Of a stretch of DNA of 64,000 bases, positions 33,335-40,700 are shown piece after piece. A program made the translations under genes and the position numbers. Below the pieces are notes generated by a model. The model was given only the letters and a program-made list of their open reading frames with translations. It was not told the DNA's origin and did not search any database. Every line of letters starts with the position of its first letter. Positions within the stretch are counted from its first letter, which is position 1. This DNA comes from Ruegeria halocynthiae (GTDB lineage Bacteria; Pseudomonadota; Alphaproteobacteria; Rhodobacterales; Rhodobacteraceae): NCBI RefSeq assembly GCF_000743705.1, contig NZ_JQEZ01000003.1:782178-846177 (forward strand). The letters run 5' to 3'.

Positions 33335-33942
33335 AACTGATCCTTGTACTGCTTGTCGTCATCCTTGCCCTGTTTGCGGCCAAAGGCTGGTTCCTGGGCT
33401 TTCGGTCACAATCGCCGTCAGATTACGCCGGAACCGGACCGACCTTTAAAATGAAGGAAAACCTGAGTGGAGAAATCCTGTCCGAAGGGCTGATCTATGG
33501 GCCCACTGGCAAGATGACGAACAGCTTTGTTGCCCGCATGGTTGGGGAATGGGATGGAAACCGCGGCACGCTGACCGAGACTTTCACCTACTCCAACGGC
33601 AAGCAGATCACCCGAAAATGGCACCTGACGCTGGGCACCGGCAATACTTTCATCGCCACGGCTGATGACATCGTAGGTCGGGGGAAAGGCACCGTTTCGG
33701 GATCGACCGTCAAACTGACCTATCGGATCATCCTGCCCGAGGATTCGGGTGGGCACACTCTGGATGTGACCGATTGGATGTATCTGACCGAGAACGGCGC
33801 CATCCTGAACCGCTCGGAAATGCGCAAGTTCGGGATCAAGGTCGCCGAATTGATTGCCACAATGCGCCCCGCGCCCCAGATCAAGGCCGCCCATGTCAGC
33901 GGCACCAATGGCTATGACACCGCGGCTGAGGCGAGACCCTGA
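33331..33942 (+). CDS. DUF3833 family protein
   Basis: Protein of 203 residues with one N-terminal hydrophobic segment (about 1-20) that may be an uncleaved anchor. Family features are D-Y-A-G-T-G-P-T-F, then F-V-A-R-M-V-G-E-W-D-G-N-R-G-T-L-T-E and D-W-M-Y-L-T-E-N-G-A-I-L-N-R-S-E-M-R-K-F-G. The function is unknown, but the family travels with RpoE/ChrR-type lipid-stress operons. It is the last gene of the operon, overlapping the MFS gene as ATGA. Confidence 0.87.
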   Translation: MKLILVLLVVILALFAAKGWFLGFRSQSPSDYAGTGPTFKMKENLSGEILSEGLIYGPTGKMTNSFVARMVGEWDGNRGTLTETFTYSNGKQITRKWHLTLGTGNTFIATADDIVGRGKGTVSGSTVKLTYRIILPEDSGGHTLDVTDWMYLTENGAILNRSEMRKFGIKVAELIATMRPAPQIKAAHVSGTNGYDTAAEARP

Positions 33943-34023
33943 TCAATACCGGCGACAAACACCGGAGCAGCGCCGTGACTTTCAACTTTGACGATTGGAC
34001 ATAGCGGCCAAGGTGCGGGCATG

Positions 34024-34052
34024 AAAAAGGGCGGGTCCGCAGACCCGCCCTT
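34024..34052 (-). terminator. terminator of the porin gene
   Basis: A perfect 11-bp stem (AAGGGCGGGTC at 34027-34037 and its complement at 34042-34052) with a 4-base loop. Read on the minus strand it ends in a run of T, and it starts 24 bases after the porin stop. It could also stop transcripts arriving from the DUF3833 operon. Confidence 0.88.
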
Positions 34053-34075
34053 AAACCTTAACGGTTCAAATCAAC

Positions 34076-35092
34076 TTAGAAGTTGAACTGAGCACCGAAG
34101 TCGGCTTGGATTCTGCTGTCGGCTTGGCCTTCTTTGACTTGGCCAACACCGCCGCGCAGCGTTGCGCCGCCACCCAGGTCGTAGATTGCGCCAACACCAA
34201 CGTTACGGGTGTCGCCGTCTTCGGAACCGTCACCGTAAACCAGTTGCAGCGTGGTCGCGGCACCCAGGTTGTAAGCAACCGAGAAACCGTATGCGGTGCC
34301 GTCTTTATCGGCATCCGAAACGTCATCTTTAGCAACGAGCAGCGTGCCGTAGAAATCGCCCAGTTCCGCACCCAGAGTGAAGAGTGCCAGGCTTTCGTCG
34401 CCACCATCAGCCAGGTCCGTACGGCCATAGGCCAACGACGCGGTGATGTTGTTGAAGGTGTAGCTTGTGCTTACGTCCCAGCGGTCGGCATCCTTGGCGT
34501 TGCCATTCAGAGCAACGGTACGCTGGTCATAAGAAGCGCTGAAGTTGAAGTCGGCAACTGTGTAACGGAAGAACACAGCGTTCGCGCCGGAACCGGTCGA
34601 GCTGTACTCGAGGAAGTCGTAGTCCACGCCCGAATACTGACCCAGGAACTCTTCCAGGCCCGGCTCGGTGCCGAAGTAGTCGTCCAGGTTGTCGAACGAA
34701 CCTGCAACGTTACCCGCGTCAACACGCAGACCGCCGTAGATGACCGAGAAGCGCGCGCCGTTCAGGCCAGCTTCGTTCTGCTCACCGTTGTCGTCGTTTT
34801 CGTCAGCTTGCAGACGAACACGTGCCTGGAATTCAACACCACCGTCGGTTTCTGCGGTGCCGTCGATGTTCAGGCGGAAACGCGAGATCAGGATGGTGTT
34901 GTCGGTGTCAACATCTGCGCTGCCGTCGCGAACAACTTCGCCAGCTGCGTTCGTGGTGAAGTTATCAACGTCACCGGAACGGTCTTCCAGATAGCCAATA
35001 CCAAAACGGCCATAGCCGCTGAATTTAACGTCGGCCGCGGCAACGCTTGCTGTTGCGATCAACGCGGTCGATGCGATGAGAACATTTTTCAT
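34076..35092 (-). CDS. outer membrane porin, Rhodobacter type
   Basis: Trimeric beta-barrel porin of 338 residues. A signal peptide (residues 1-20, ending V-A-A-A before D-V-K-F) is followed by F-S-G-Y-G-R-F-G-I-G-Y, the usual first strand. The protein is acidic and rich in alternating aromatic and polar residues, and ends in F-G-A-Q-F-N-F with a C-terminal phenylalanine as needed for BAM-dependent insertion. It allows diffusion of small solutes. A 286-base region separates it from tonB, and a strong terminator follows it, so it is probably monocistronic and highly expressed. Confidence 0.94.
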   Translation of the reverse strand: MKNVLIASTALIATASVAAADVKFSGYGRFGIGYLEDRSGDVDNFTTNAAGEVVRDGSADVDTDNTILISRFRLNIDGTAETDGGVEFQARVRLQADENDDNGEQNEAGLNGARFSVIYGGLRVDAGNVAGSFDNLDDYFGTEPGLEEFLGQYSGVDYDFLEYSSTGSGANAVFFRYTVADFNFSASYDQRTVALNGNAKDADRWDVSTSYTFNNITASLAYGRTDLADGGDESLALFTLGAELGDFYGTLLVAKDDVSDADKDGTAYGFSVAYNLGAATTLQLVYGDGSEDGDTRNVGVGAIYDLGGGATLRGGVGQVKEGQADSRIQADFGAQFNF

Positions 35093-35378
35093 GGTGAATC
35101 CATAAGTTTGAGAGGAGTATAGCCACCCAGGGCAGCTGAGGGGGCTACTCGGATAATTTCAGGTTGTCTGCAATATGTTGGCTAAGATTTCCTTAGCGGT
35201 TCCAAGGCCCTGTTGCATCTTTGCAAAAGCCGTTCAGAATTCGGAAGGCAAGTTTTCTAAGGATTAGGCTTATTTTGACACTTCATGGGATCACGTTGCA
35301 AAAATTGATCGGAAAAAATTTTCGCGCCCCTTTAAATGGCGAAATTCTTACTTATTGCCCAATCACGGCCCGGATGGG

Positions 35379-36533
35379 TCAGTTGCTGGAATAGACAAAT
35401 GACAGCTTGCGACTGACACCTCCGGGCGGTAGCGGGAACGGAGACGCCGCACGCACCTGTGCCTTGGCTGCGCGATCAACATCCGGAGTGCCGCTGCTGT
35501 CAACGACATCGACCCAGGCCAGAGTTCCATCCGGGTTGATCTCGAAGAAAATCTTCGCGAACCCTCGGGCCGCCGTATAGACGACCGGCGCGCGGTTCAG
35601 GTGAACCAGAACCCGCCCGGCATAGTTGGTTCTGTCCGAGTTCCCGGGACCGCGACCGCCCGAACGGGCACCGCTGTCGCCTGAGGTAAAGGTATCAATG
35701 CCCCGGCGTTTGTAAGTGGTCAGGGGCGACTCGATCTCGCGCGATGGGAACCGCAGGTTACTGAAGTCCCGCGCCCCGTTCAGCACCCCCTGAGGTTCGG
35801 GCCGCTGTCTGCGGTCTGGCAGTTGCGGCCGGATCGAAGACGTCACGGCCAATTCTGAACCCTCGCTGCTATCTTCTGCATCCGGAACCGGTTCGACTGG
35901 GGTGGCTGGGATATCGGCCTCGACCGCCTCACTTTCGATCGGAACGACCGGGGCGACCGATGGCTGTGTGTCTTCCGTCGGCTCTGGCAGCGCGGCCAAC
36001 TGCTCGGTCTCGGCGGGCTGGGGTGCCGCCGGGGTTTCGTCGACCGGCGTGGGCGCTTCGGGGCTGCCTTCGGGCGATTCAATGGCTTCGGCTGTCTCGA
36101 CGGGCGGGGTTTCATCCACGTCGTCGCTGGCAGTCTTGTCGCCATCCGTGGTGTCTTCGGTTTCGGGGATGTCCGCTTCGACCGGCTCGGGCGTGACCGG
36201 CTGCAATACTTCAGAGGAGCCGGTGTCAGGTGCGAATGTACGCTGAGGATTGTCCGAGGCCACATGCACCTCGCTGGTCGGAATCTCTGCCGGTTCAGGT
36301 TCGGGAGCGGCTTCAACAGGGGGCTCGGGGGCCTCAGCAGGTTCGGGTTCAACCGGTTCGGCAACCGATTCAACCAGATCCTCAAAGCTGCTGCCCAGAT
36401 CGACCGTGTCCGGCGCGCCTGCTTCACGCGGCTCGTCCACCAGCCGGGGCGCTGTGAGGCTCAGCCCCATGAGGTGCAGCAACAGCGACACCAACGCGGC
36501 AAGAACCGCGATAACGACCGATCCCCGGATCAT
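35379..36533 (-). CDS. TonB-like energy transducer
   Basis: Protein of 384 residues: one N-terminal membrane segment (about 4-27), then about 200 residues very rich in Pro, Glu, Ala and Thr that would span the periplasm, and a C-terminal TonB domain (V-H-L-N-R-A-P, then I-N-P-D-G-T-L-A-W-V-D-V-V-D-S-S-G). It would carry proton-motive energy from the ExbB/ExbD complex to outer-membrane receptors. It is the last gene of an exbB-exbD-exbD-tonB operon, overlapping the preceding gene by four bases. No TonB-dependent receptor is nearby. Confidence 0.85.
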   Translation of the reverse strand: MIRGSVVIAVLAALVSLLLHLMGLSLTAPRLVDEPREAGAPDTVDLGSSFEDLVESVAEPVEPEPAEAPEPPVEAAPEPEPAEIPTSEVHVASDNPQRTFAPDTGSSEVLQPVTPEPVEADIPETEDTTDGDKTASDDVDETPPVETAEAIESPEGSPEAPTPVDETPAAPQPAETEQLAALPEPTEDTQPSVAPVVPIESEAVEADIPATPVEPVPDAEDSSEGSELAVTSSIRPQLPDRRQRPEPQGVLNGARDFSNLRFPSREIESPLTTYKRRGIDTFTSGDSGARSGGRGPGNSDRTNYAGRVLVHLNRAPVVYTAARGFAKIFFEINPDGTLAWVDVVDSSGTPDVDRAAKAQVRAASPFPLPPGGVSRKLSFVYSSN

Positions 36534-36907
36534 TCCAGCGCCTTTTCGGTCACGACAAATACGGATACCGCACCCAGACGGCGCAGATCGCCGGTCACCT
36601 CGATCAGCCGCGCGCCGGGGGCCTCGCGATCGGGTACGATGCGTACCGGGCCGGGGTCGCGCCCGCTCATATAAATTTCAGGATCGGTTGGTGTACCCCG
36701 ATAGCTAAGCGTCCCATCCCGATGCAGCACCAGCGCATCAGGCGGCTCGCGCCCTTCCAACTCGGACGTGTCGACAAGGTTCAGATCAGGGTCCAGCGGC
36801 GTCGCCACGGTGCCCGCAATCAAAAAGAAGATCAGCATCAGAAACACGACGTTGATCAGGGCAATGGTTGAATCGCGTCTGCGGCGTTTGCGAATAAAGC
36901 GGATCAT
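36530..36907 (-). CDS. ExbD/TolR family protein (second copy)
   Basis: Protein of 125 residues with a basic N terminus (R-K-R-R-R-R-D-S), one membrane segment containing the family pattern I-A-L-I-N-V-V-F-L-M-L-I-F-F, and a periplasmic domain. The proton-carrying aspartate that ExbD proteins have in this segment (L-I-D-V-x-F) is replaced here by asparagine (L-I-N-V-V-F), whereas the neighbouring copy keeps it. ATGA overlaps link it to both neighbours. Confidence 0.86.
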   Translation of the reverse strand: MIRFIRKRRRRDSTIALINVVFLMLIFFLIAGTVATPLDPDLNLVDTSELEGREPPDALVLHRDGTLSYRGTPTDPEIYMSGRDPGPVRIVPDREAPGARLIEVTGDLRRLGAVSVFVVTEKALE

Positions 36908-37269
36908 TCCAGCACCAGAACGCTCAGACCTTCGCGCCCGCGCAACAGGACCAGAAAATCCACCAGGCGTTGCGCAGTTGTGTCAGGGTCCAGGCTGACC
37001 AGAACCTGCCCGGATGTGACCTGCGTGGTCAGGTCGTCCAACGTAGTCGGCGTGCCATTCAGCACCAGACGATCCGCCCCAAGCTGAACAAAGGCGCGGT
37101 CCTGCGGTGCGTCAGATGTTGCGCCTCCGGCAGTCGCATTGCTCAGCTCGATCTCGCCATATTTCGAGAACGTCGAGGTCAGCATGAAAAACAGCAACAA
37201 CAGAAAGATAACGTCGATGAGAGGTGTCATCGCCAAAGGCCGTCTGACGAAGGGTGCCGCGTTACGCAT
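36904..37269 (-). CDS. ExbD/TolR family protein (first copy)
   Basis: Protein of 121 residues with the canonical ExbD membrane segment M-T-P-L-I-D-V-I-F-L-L-L-L-F-F, including the aspartate used for proton movement, then a periplasmic domain ending in E-G-L-S-V-L-V-L-E. It partners with ExbB and TonB. The gene start overlaps the end of the exbB-like gene and its end overlaps the second exbD. Having two different ExbD subunits is common in alphaproteobacterial TonB systems. Confidence 0.9.
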   Translation of the reverse strand: MRNAAPFVRRPLAMTPLIDVIFLLLLFFMLTSTFSKYGEIELSNATAGGATSDAPQDRAFVQLGADRLVLNGTPTTLDDLTTQVTSGQVLVSLDPDTTAQRLVDFLVLLRGREGLSVLVLE

Positions 37270-37927
37270 GTCCGGGTGCGGTCGCCGCAGTTTGCGTGTC
37301 TTCGGTCAACGGAATTGCCTGCCCCGGCACCAAAATCGTGCGCAGCGCCTTATCCGCGAAAACCCGTTCGCGGGCGGTGCGGCTTTCGAACCATGACAGC
37401 ACCATCGAGGTCGGCATCGCGACCGCCAGACCAACAGCCGTGGTGACCAGCGCCACCCAGATACCGCCCGCCAACAGCGACGGATCAACCGACGAACCGG
37501 CAGATTGAAGGCTTTGGAACGCCTCGATCATCCCCAAAACCGTACCGAACAACCCCAGCAAAGGCGCAAGTTGGGCCACCGTGTCCAAAAACCGGAACCC
37601 GCGTTCCAGCCCCGCCAGGGCCAGCCCGGCCTCGGCATCAAGCCTTTGATCCAGGCCGGGCATATCCGGCGCGTCCATCGCAACGCCGACCAGTGGTGCA
37701 AGATAACTGCGGCTTTTGCTCAGCCGTGCGCGGGCAGTCTGTTCATCACCCGCATCCCAGGCTGCCAGGGCTTCGGACAACACCCGGTGTCGCCCCACGC
37801 CCGAGACCATAAATTGCCAAAGTTTGTATAGCGTAACTGCAAGGGTCACCACGGACATCGCGATCAAGATGGCGACCACCGGCCCGCCGAGGGCAAGGAT
37901 CTCTTGCAGGGCGTCAAGAAAACTCAT
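37262..37927 (-). CDS. MotA/TolQ/ExbB proton channel family protein
   Basis: Membrane protein of 221 residues with three hydrophobic segments, about 15-35, 110-135 and 150-172. The characteristic block I-A-Q-L-A-P-L-L-G-L-F-G-T-V-L-G-M-I-E-A-F and the later A-L-V-T-T-A-V-G-L-A-V-A-M-P identify the ExbB/TolQ family. It forms the proton channel that powers TonB with the two ExbD-like subunits encoded just downstream. Its start overlaps the stop of the small exported protein gene (ATGA). Confidence 0.92.
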   Translation of the reverse strand: MSFLDALQEILALGGPVVAILIAMSVVTLAVTLYKLWQFMVSGVGRHRVLSEALAAWDAGDEQTARARLSKSRSYLAPLVGVAMDAPDMPGLDQRLDAEAGLALAGLERGFRFLDTVAQLAPLLGLFGTVLGMIEAFQSLQSAGSSVDPSLLAGGIWVALVTTAVGLAVAMPTSMVLSWFESRTARERVFADKALRTILVPGQAIPLTEDTQTAATAPGHA

Positions 37928-38355
37928 CCGATAAGCTCCACCTCTGTTCGGCTGCTCAGGGACAACCCTTGATCGCAGACCTCACTGTCTGATCCTTCGA
38001 CGATACAGCTGTTCACGCCATTGATCAGCACGCGTCCGACCATGTCGCAGGTCATCCCTTTTACGTCGAACTGGCGCACACGCGGCCGGCTCGCCGGTAA
38101 ATCCCTGAACTTGAAAAGCGTAAGGTTGACCACACGGCCGGTTGCGTCGAAAATCACCGTTTCAAAGCTGGCCGTTTCAATCGCCGCTCCGGTTTCGTTT
38201 TCGGCCAGAAAGGTCAAACGGCAGGCTCCTTCCACATCCTGAACTTTATTCAGCTCCAGATGCAGACCTTTTGGTGCTGTGTCTGCTGTTTGCGCCAACG
38301 CCTGCAAAGGCAATGTGGCAAGTATCGCAGCAAGAGCCGTACGGCGAAACATCAT
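37924..38355 (-). CDS. small exported protein of the tonB operon
   Basis: Protein of 143 residues with a signal peptide (M-M-F-R-R-T-A-L-A-A-I-L-A-T-L-P-L-Q-A-L-A). The mature part has four cysteines (G-A-C-R-L, M-T-C-D-M, N-S-C-I-V, E-V-C-D-Q) that could form two disulphides, and ends V-E-L-I-G. I do not recognise a characterised family; similar proteins precede exbB in roseobacters. The start at 38355 (or 38352) follows GGAGAG; the frame stays open further upstream but that part looks non-coding. Confidence 0.75.
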   Translation of the reverse strand: MMFRRTALAAILATLPLQALAQTADTAPKGLHLELNKVQDVEGACRLTFLAENETGAAIETASFETVIFDATGRVVNLTLFKFRDLPASRPRVRQFDVKGMTCDMVGRVLINGVNSCIVEGSDSEVCDQGLSLSSRTEVELIG

Positions 38356-38404
38356 TGGCGCTCTCCCAGTTGTTCGACACCGGCCGCAAGGCCTGTCCGG
38401 CGTT

Positions 38405-38512
38405 TTATCCCTCATATCCAAGACGGTTGAGACGCGAAAGGGCCGCCGACACCTTTGTGATATCGGGTAATCCACCCGAAGCGGCCTGAGGGTCAGGTTC
38501 GAATGGCCAAAG
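38405..38512 (-). pseudogene. 3' remnant of the gene once preceding the tonB operon
   Basis: On the minus strand, 35 codons ending in TAA at 38407-38405 read like a genuine protein C terminus, with D-I-T-K-V-S-A-A-L-S-R-L-N-R-L-G-Y-E-G at the end. The frame closes upstream at a TGA (38515-38513), and no start or longer coding part exists. This is what remains if the upstream gene of the operon was cut by the rearrangement that brought in the neighbouring accessory region. I cannot name the parent gene. Confidence 0.4.
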
Positions 38513-38596
38513 TCATCGCCCAGCCGCGTGCTTTCGCGTTTGGCTGCAAAAAAACAGGTCGCCTGTGGTTTCGCCTGTTTCGGGCCATTTCAACAG

Positions 38597-38614
38597 GGCT
38601 GTGCTGCACAAACC
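38597..38614 (+). repeat. possible remnant of an IS5-group inverted repeat
   Basis: GGCTGTGCTGCACAAACC resembles the terminal repeat of IS903/IS5-group elements (of the form GGCTTTGTTGCACAAA). It lies exactly where the amidinotransferase gene loses its 3' end. Only the end, not a transposase, is visible. Confidence 0.3.
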
Positions 38615-38630
38615 ACCCGAAGGATTCGGC

Positions 38631-39525
38631 CATCAAAACGCGACGTGGGCTGAGCGCAATACAATTGACAATCCAGTCACTGTCTTCGGCCTCACAAGAC
38701 AGCAGCTCGATCCCCGAACTTCTCGAGAAAGTCAATGAAACTGAATGGAAGCTGGCTCTGATTGACCATAGCCAGATCCTTGTCCAGCATCACAAAGACC
38801 CTGTCGATATGCAGAAGATATCCGTTCATGTCGATGACGATCAGATCGACACCCGAACGTTCCAGGACGTCACGAAGCTGGTCGATTCCCTCGTCATTAC
38901 CGCGAACCGATCTTGCAACAACAGCGGTGGTTTTGTTGATCCGCGCGTAGGAGCCACCTGCCAGCATTCCGGTACCGGTCACCGTGCGCAATATGGGCAT
39001 ACCCAGGCCTGCAAGAGTCCGCGTTGCCGTCAGTTCTTCGCCCTGCCGAATTCTCGGACCCATCCGGCCGATGACGGCACCGCCGTCCAACACGATGACC
39101 GGGTCGCGCGTATAGCAACTTTTCAGAAGCGGCGCGGCCACACCCTGCATTTCGATGACTTCGATGCCCTCGGATTTCAGAACATCAACCATTCCGTCAT
39201 GCTGTTGCTGCATGTCCGCGACAGACGGCAGTTCTTGCCCCTGCCAGTACCAGCCAACCTCGCGGTCTCCGTATGTTCCAAGCTCTTCAATCCGTTTGTT
39301 CGGGTCGAGGATTGACAGTTCGGCCCCCGGGCGGTGCACTAGGATCGAACGTATCTTGCCAAAATCATTGTCACAGCCCCACTTGCGGCCCCAGATCTTT
39401 TCTTGACGGTCGGGCGTTTCAAATGAGGGTTCAGGTTCTGAACCAAACATCTTGATCGTGGCTTGATAGGCTTCTGCCGGGGTCATCGGCAGGCTCTGGT
39501 TTGACGGCGCCTTGATGTGCTTCAT
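38631..39525 (-). pseudogene. amidinotransferase/DDAH-like gene, frameshifted and 3'-truncated
   Basis: Guanidine-modifying superfamily (arginine deiminase, dimethylargininase, amidinotransferase fold). The first 277 residues are open, with N-D-F-G-K-I-R-S-I-L-V-H-R-P, C-Y-T-R-D-P-V-I-V-L-D-G-G-A-V and the catalytic-histidine region G-Y-L-L-H-I-D-R-V-F. Near 38718 a run of four G on the coding strand shifts the frame. The continuation I-E-L-L-S-C-E-A-E-D-S-D-W-I-V-N-C-I-A-L-S is in the next frame. Similarity then stops at about residue 300, before the C-terminal catalytic cysteine. A near-identical, inverted second copy begins at 63654. Confidence 0.85.
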
Positions 39526-39646
39526 CAGATGTCTGCGAACGGTAGTGATGCAGTGCCTTGCATGATGTCGAAAACGATATTGCAGATCTGGAATGGGTCA
39601 TTTCCAAGAAAGCTGAAGCAAAATTTGCAAAACACGATGGAATGAA
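39179..39646 (-). repeat. left arm of an inverted repeat (amidinotransferase copy 1 and its upstream region)
   Basis: Aligns without gaps to 63533-64000 in inverted orientation (position p matches 103179 minus p). From 39179 to 39425 I count 3 mismatches in 247 bases. From about 39429 to 39525 I count 17 mismatches in about 97 bases. The upstream non-coding part is clearly related but more diverged. The arm probably continues leftward to about 38631; its partner lies beyond the window. Confidence 0.9.
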
Positions 39647-39693
39647 GCAGCGCGAAAATGGGAACTATCGCGACCTAGGGTCAGGATTCATAC

Positions 39694-40441
39694 TCAGTAG
39701 ATGACGGTTTCTGCGAGTGCGATGGCGGAGAGGAAGACCTTGGGACAGCGATCATGGCGCGTGGCTACACGCCTCCAATCCTTGAGCCTGCCAAACATGA
39801 TCTCTATGCGGTTGCGTTGTTCGTACCGACGCTTGTCGTACTTCACGGCAGTCTTGCGTTGCTTTCGACCTGGGATGCAGGCACGTATCCCTTTGTCTTT
39901 CAACGCATCTCGGAGCCAGTCGGCATCATAGCCACGATCCCCGAGCAGCCAGTCCACATTTGGTATGCTGCTGAGCAGAGCCCGAGCACCGATGTAATCG
40001 CTGACTTGCCCTGCGGTGACAAAAAGGCTGAGTGGCCGCCCTTGGTTCGACCAATCAGACGGGTAATCCCCCTTTTTTGCGGCCATGCCGGCCGCAGTAC
40101 GGTGTGCCTTTAGGTAGGTCGCGTCCGCTGCCCGGCAGGGCATTGCGCAGCAATGTCCCGAGAGGGGATCATCACGGTCTTTTCTCTCCGTGTTCAGTTG
40201 CCAGGCCGACCATCATCCGAGCGAAGATACCCTTCTCGCTCCAACGCTTCCACCGGCTGTAAAGCGTCTTGTGCGGCCCGTATCCCTTGGGAGCGTCACG
40301 CCACCGCAACCCATTGCGATTGATGAAGATAATTCCGCTCAGTACCCTCTTGTCATCGACACGTGGCTTGCCATGCGACTGCGGGAAGAAAGGGGAAAGC
40401 TTGGCCATCTGCTCGTCGGTCAGCCAGAAAAGGTCGCTCAT
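39694..40441 (-). pseudogene. IS5 family transposase, interrupted
   Basis: The N-terminal part (40441 to 40172) starts M-S-D-L-F-W-L-T-D-E-Q-M and contains N-R-N-G-L-R-W-R-D-A-P-K. The C-terminal part (to 39694) holds D-A-T-Y-L-K-A-H-R-T-A, the DDE-type W-L-L-G-D-R-G-Y-D-A-D-W and N-R-I-E-I-M-F-G-R-L-K-D-W-R-R. Between them lies a 41-base insertion (40126-40166) with an in-frame stop. Further on, R-L-I-G-R-T-K-G-G can be read only in a shifted frame and runs straight into G-R-P-L-S, about 13 residues short of related transposases. A normal two-ORF frameshift alone does not explain both lesions. Confidence 0.8.
40126..40166 (+). repeat. 41-base palindromic insertion inside the transposase
   Basis: Removing these 41 bases restores the transposase reading E-K-T-V-M-I-D-A-T-Y-L-K. 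The insert contains two adjacent hairpins: CTGCC-C-GGCAG (40128-40138) and CATTGC-GCA-GCAATG (40141-40155). It looks like a small mobile palindromic unit rather than random sequence. Confidence 0.55.
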
Positions 40442-40616
40442 GTAACCGCTCCGTTTTCCGAGCCGTGAATCATGCGGCGCGTCGAAAATCAATGCATCCT
40501 GAGCCTAGCACTGACGCGGCATTTGGCCGGGAAACTCCGGTTTCAGCCAAAACGACAGCGTAAATTCAACCTACTTGGACCAGAAAAACCCTGACGACGG
40601 GCATCTGATGCACAAT

Positions 40617-40633
40617 TGAGCGAAATCCGCTCA
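40617..40633. promoter_or_regulatory. palindromic operator A1 upstream of the sensor kinase operon
   Basis: TGAGCG-AAATC-CGCTCA, a perfect 6-bp dyad. The same TGAGCG-N5-CGCTCA core recurs at 40645 and twice near 45 kb. Its centre is 27 bases from that of A2. It lies 68 bases before the kinase start codon. Confidence 0.75.
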
Positions 40634-40644
40634 CAAATCAACAT

Positions 40645-40659
40645 GAGCGGTTTCCGCTC
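40645..40659. promoter_or_regulatory. palindromic operator A2 upstream of the sensor kinase operon
   Basis: GAGCGG-TTT-CCGCTC, a perfect 6-bp dyad whose 15 bases recur exactly at 45008-45022 upstream of the transporter operon. It lies 42 bases before the kinase start, a position suited to autoregulation. Confidence 0.78.
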
Positions 40660-40700
40660 TTCCGCGAACCTCGCTAGTCTGCTTATTGGAGGAGATTGCA

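Larger units (their letters stand above)
39678..40505 (-). mobile_element. IS5 family (IS427-type) insertion sequence, 828 bp, degenerate
   Basis: The ends are imperfect inverted repeats: GGGTCAGGATTCAT at 39678 and, on the other strand, GGCTCAGGATGCAT reading in from 40505. Both flanks are TA (39676-39677 and 40506-40507), the target duplication expected for this group. The transposase is broken by a 41-base insertion and a small deletion, so the copy is probably inactive. It sits between the upstream flank of the amidinotransferase copy and the sensor kinase promoter. Confidence 0.88.

Noticed and set aside
35205..35230. GGCCCTGTTGCATCTTTGCAAAA, looking like an IS6/IS26-type terminal repeat
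   Set aside because: Only one end is present, the match is partial, and it lies in the porin/tonB intergenic region with no transposase trace. It may be chance.
38490..38504. GGGTCAGG resembling the end of the IS427-type element at 39678
   Set aside because: Only eight bases agree, the following bases differ, and there is no TA duplication or second end.
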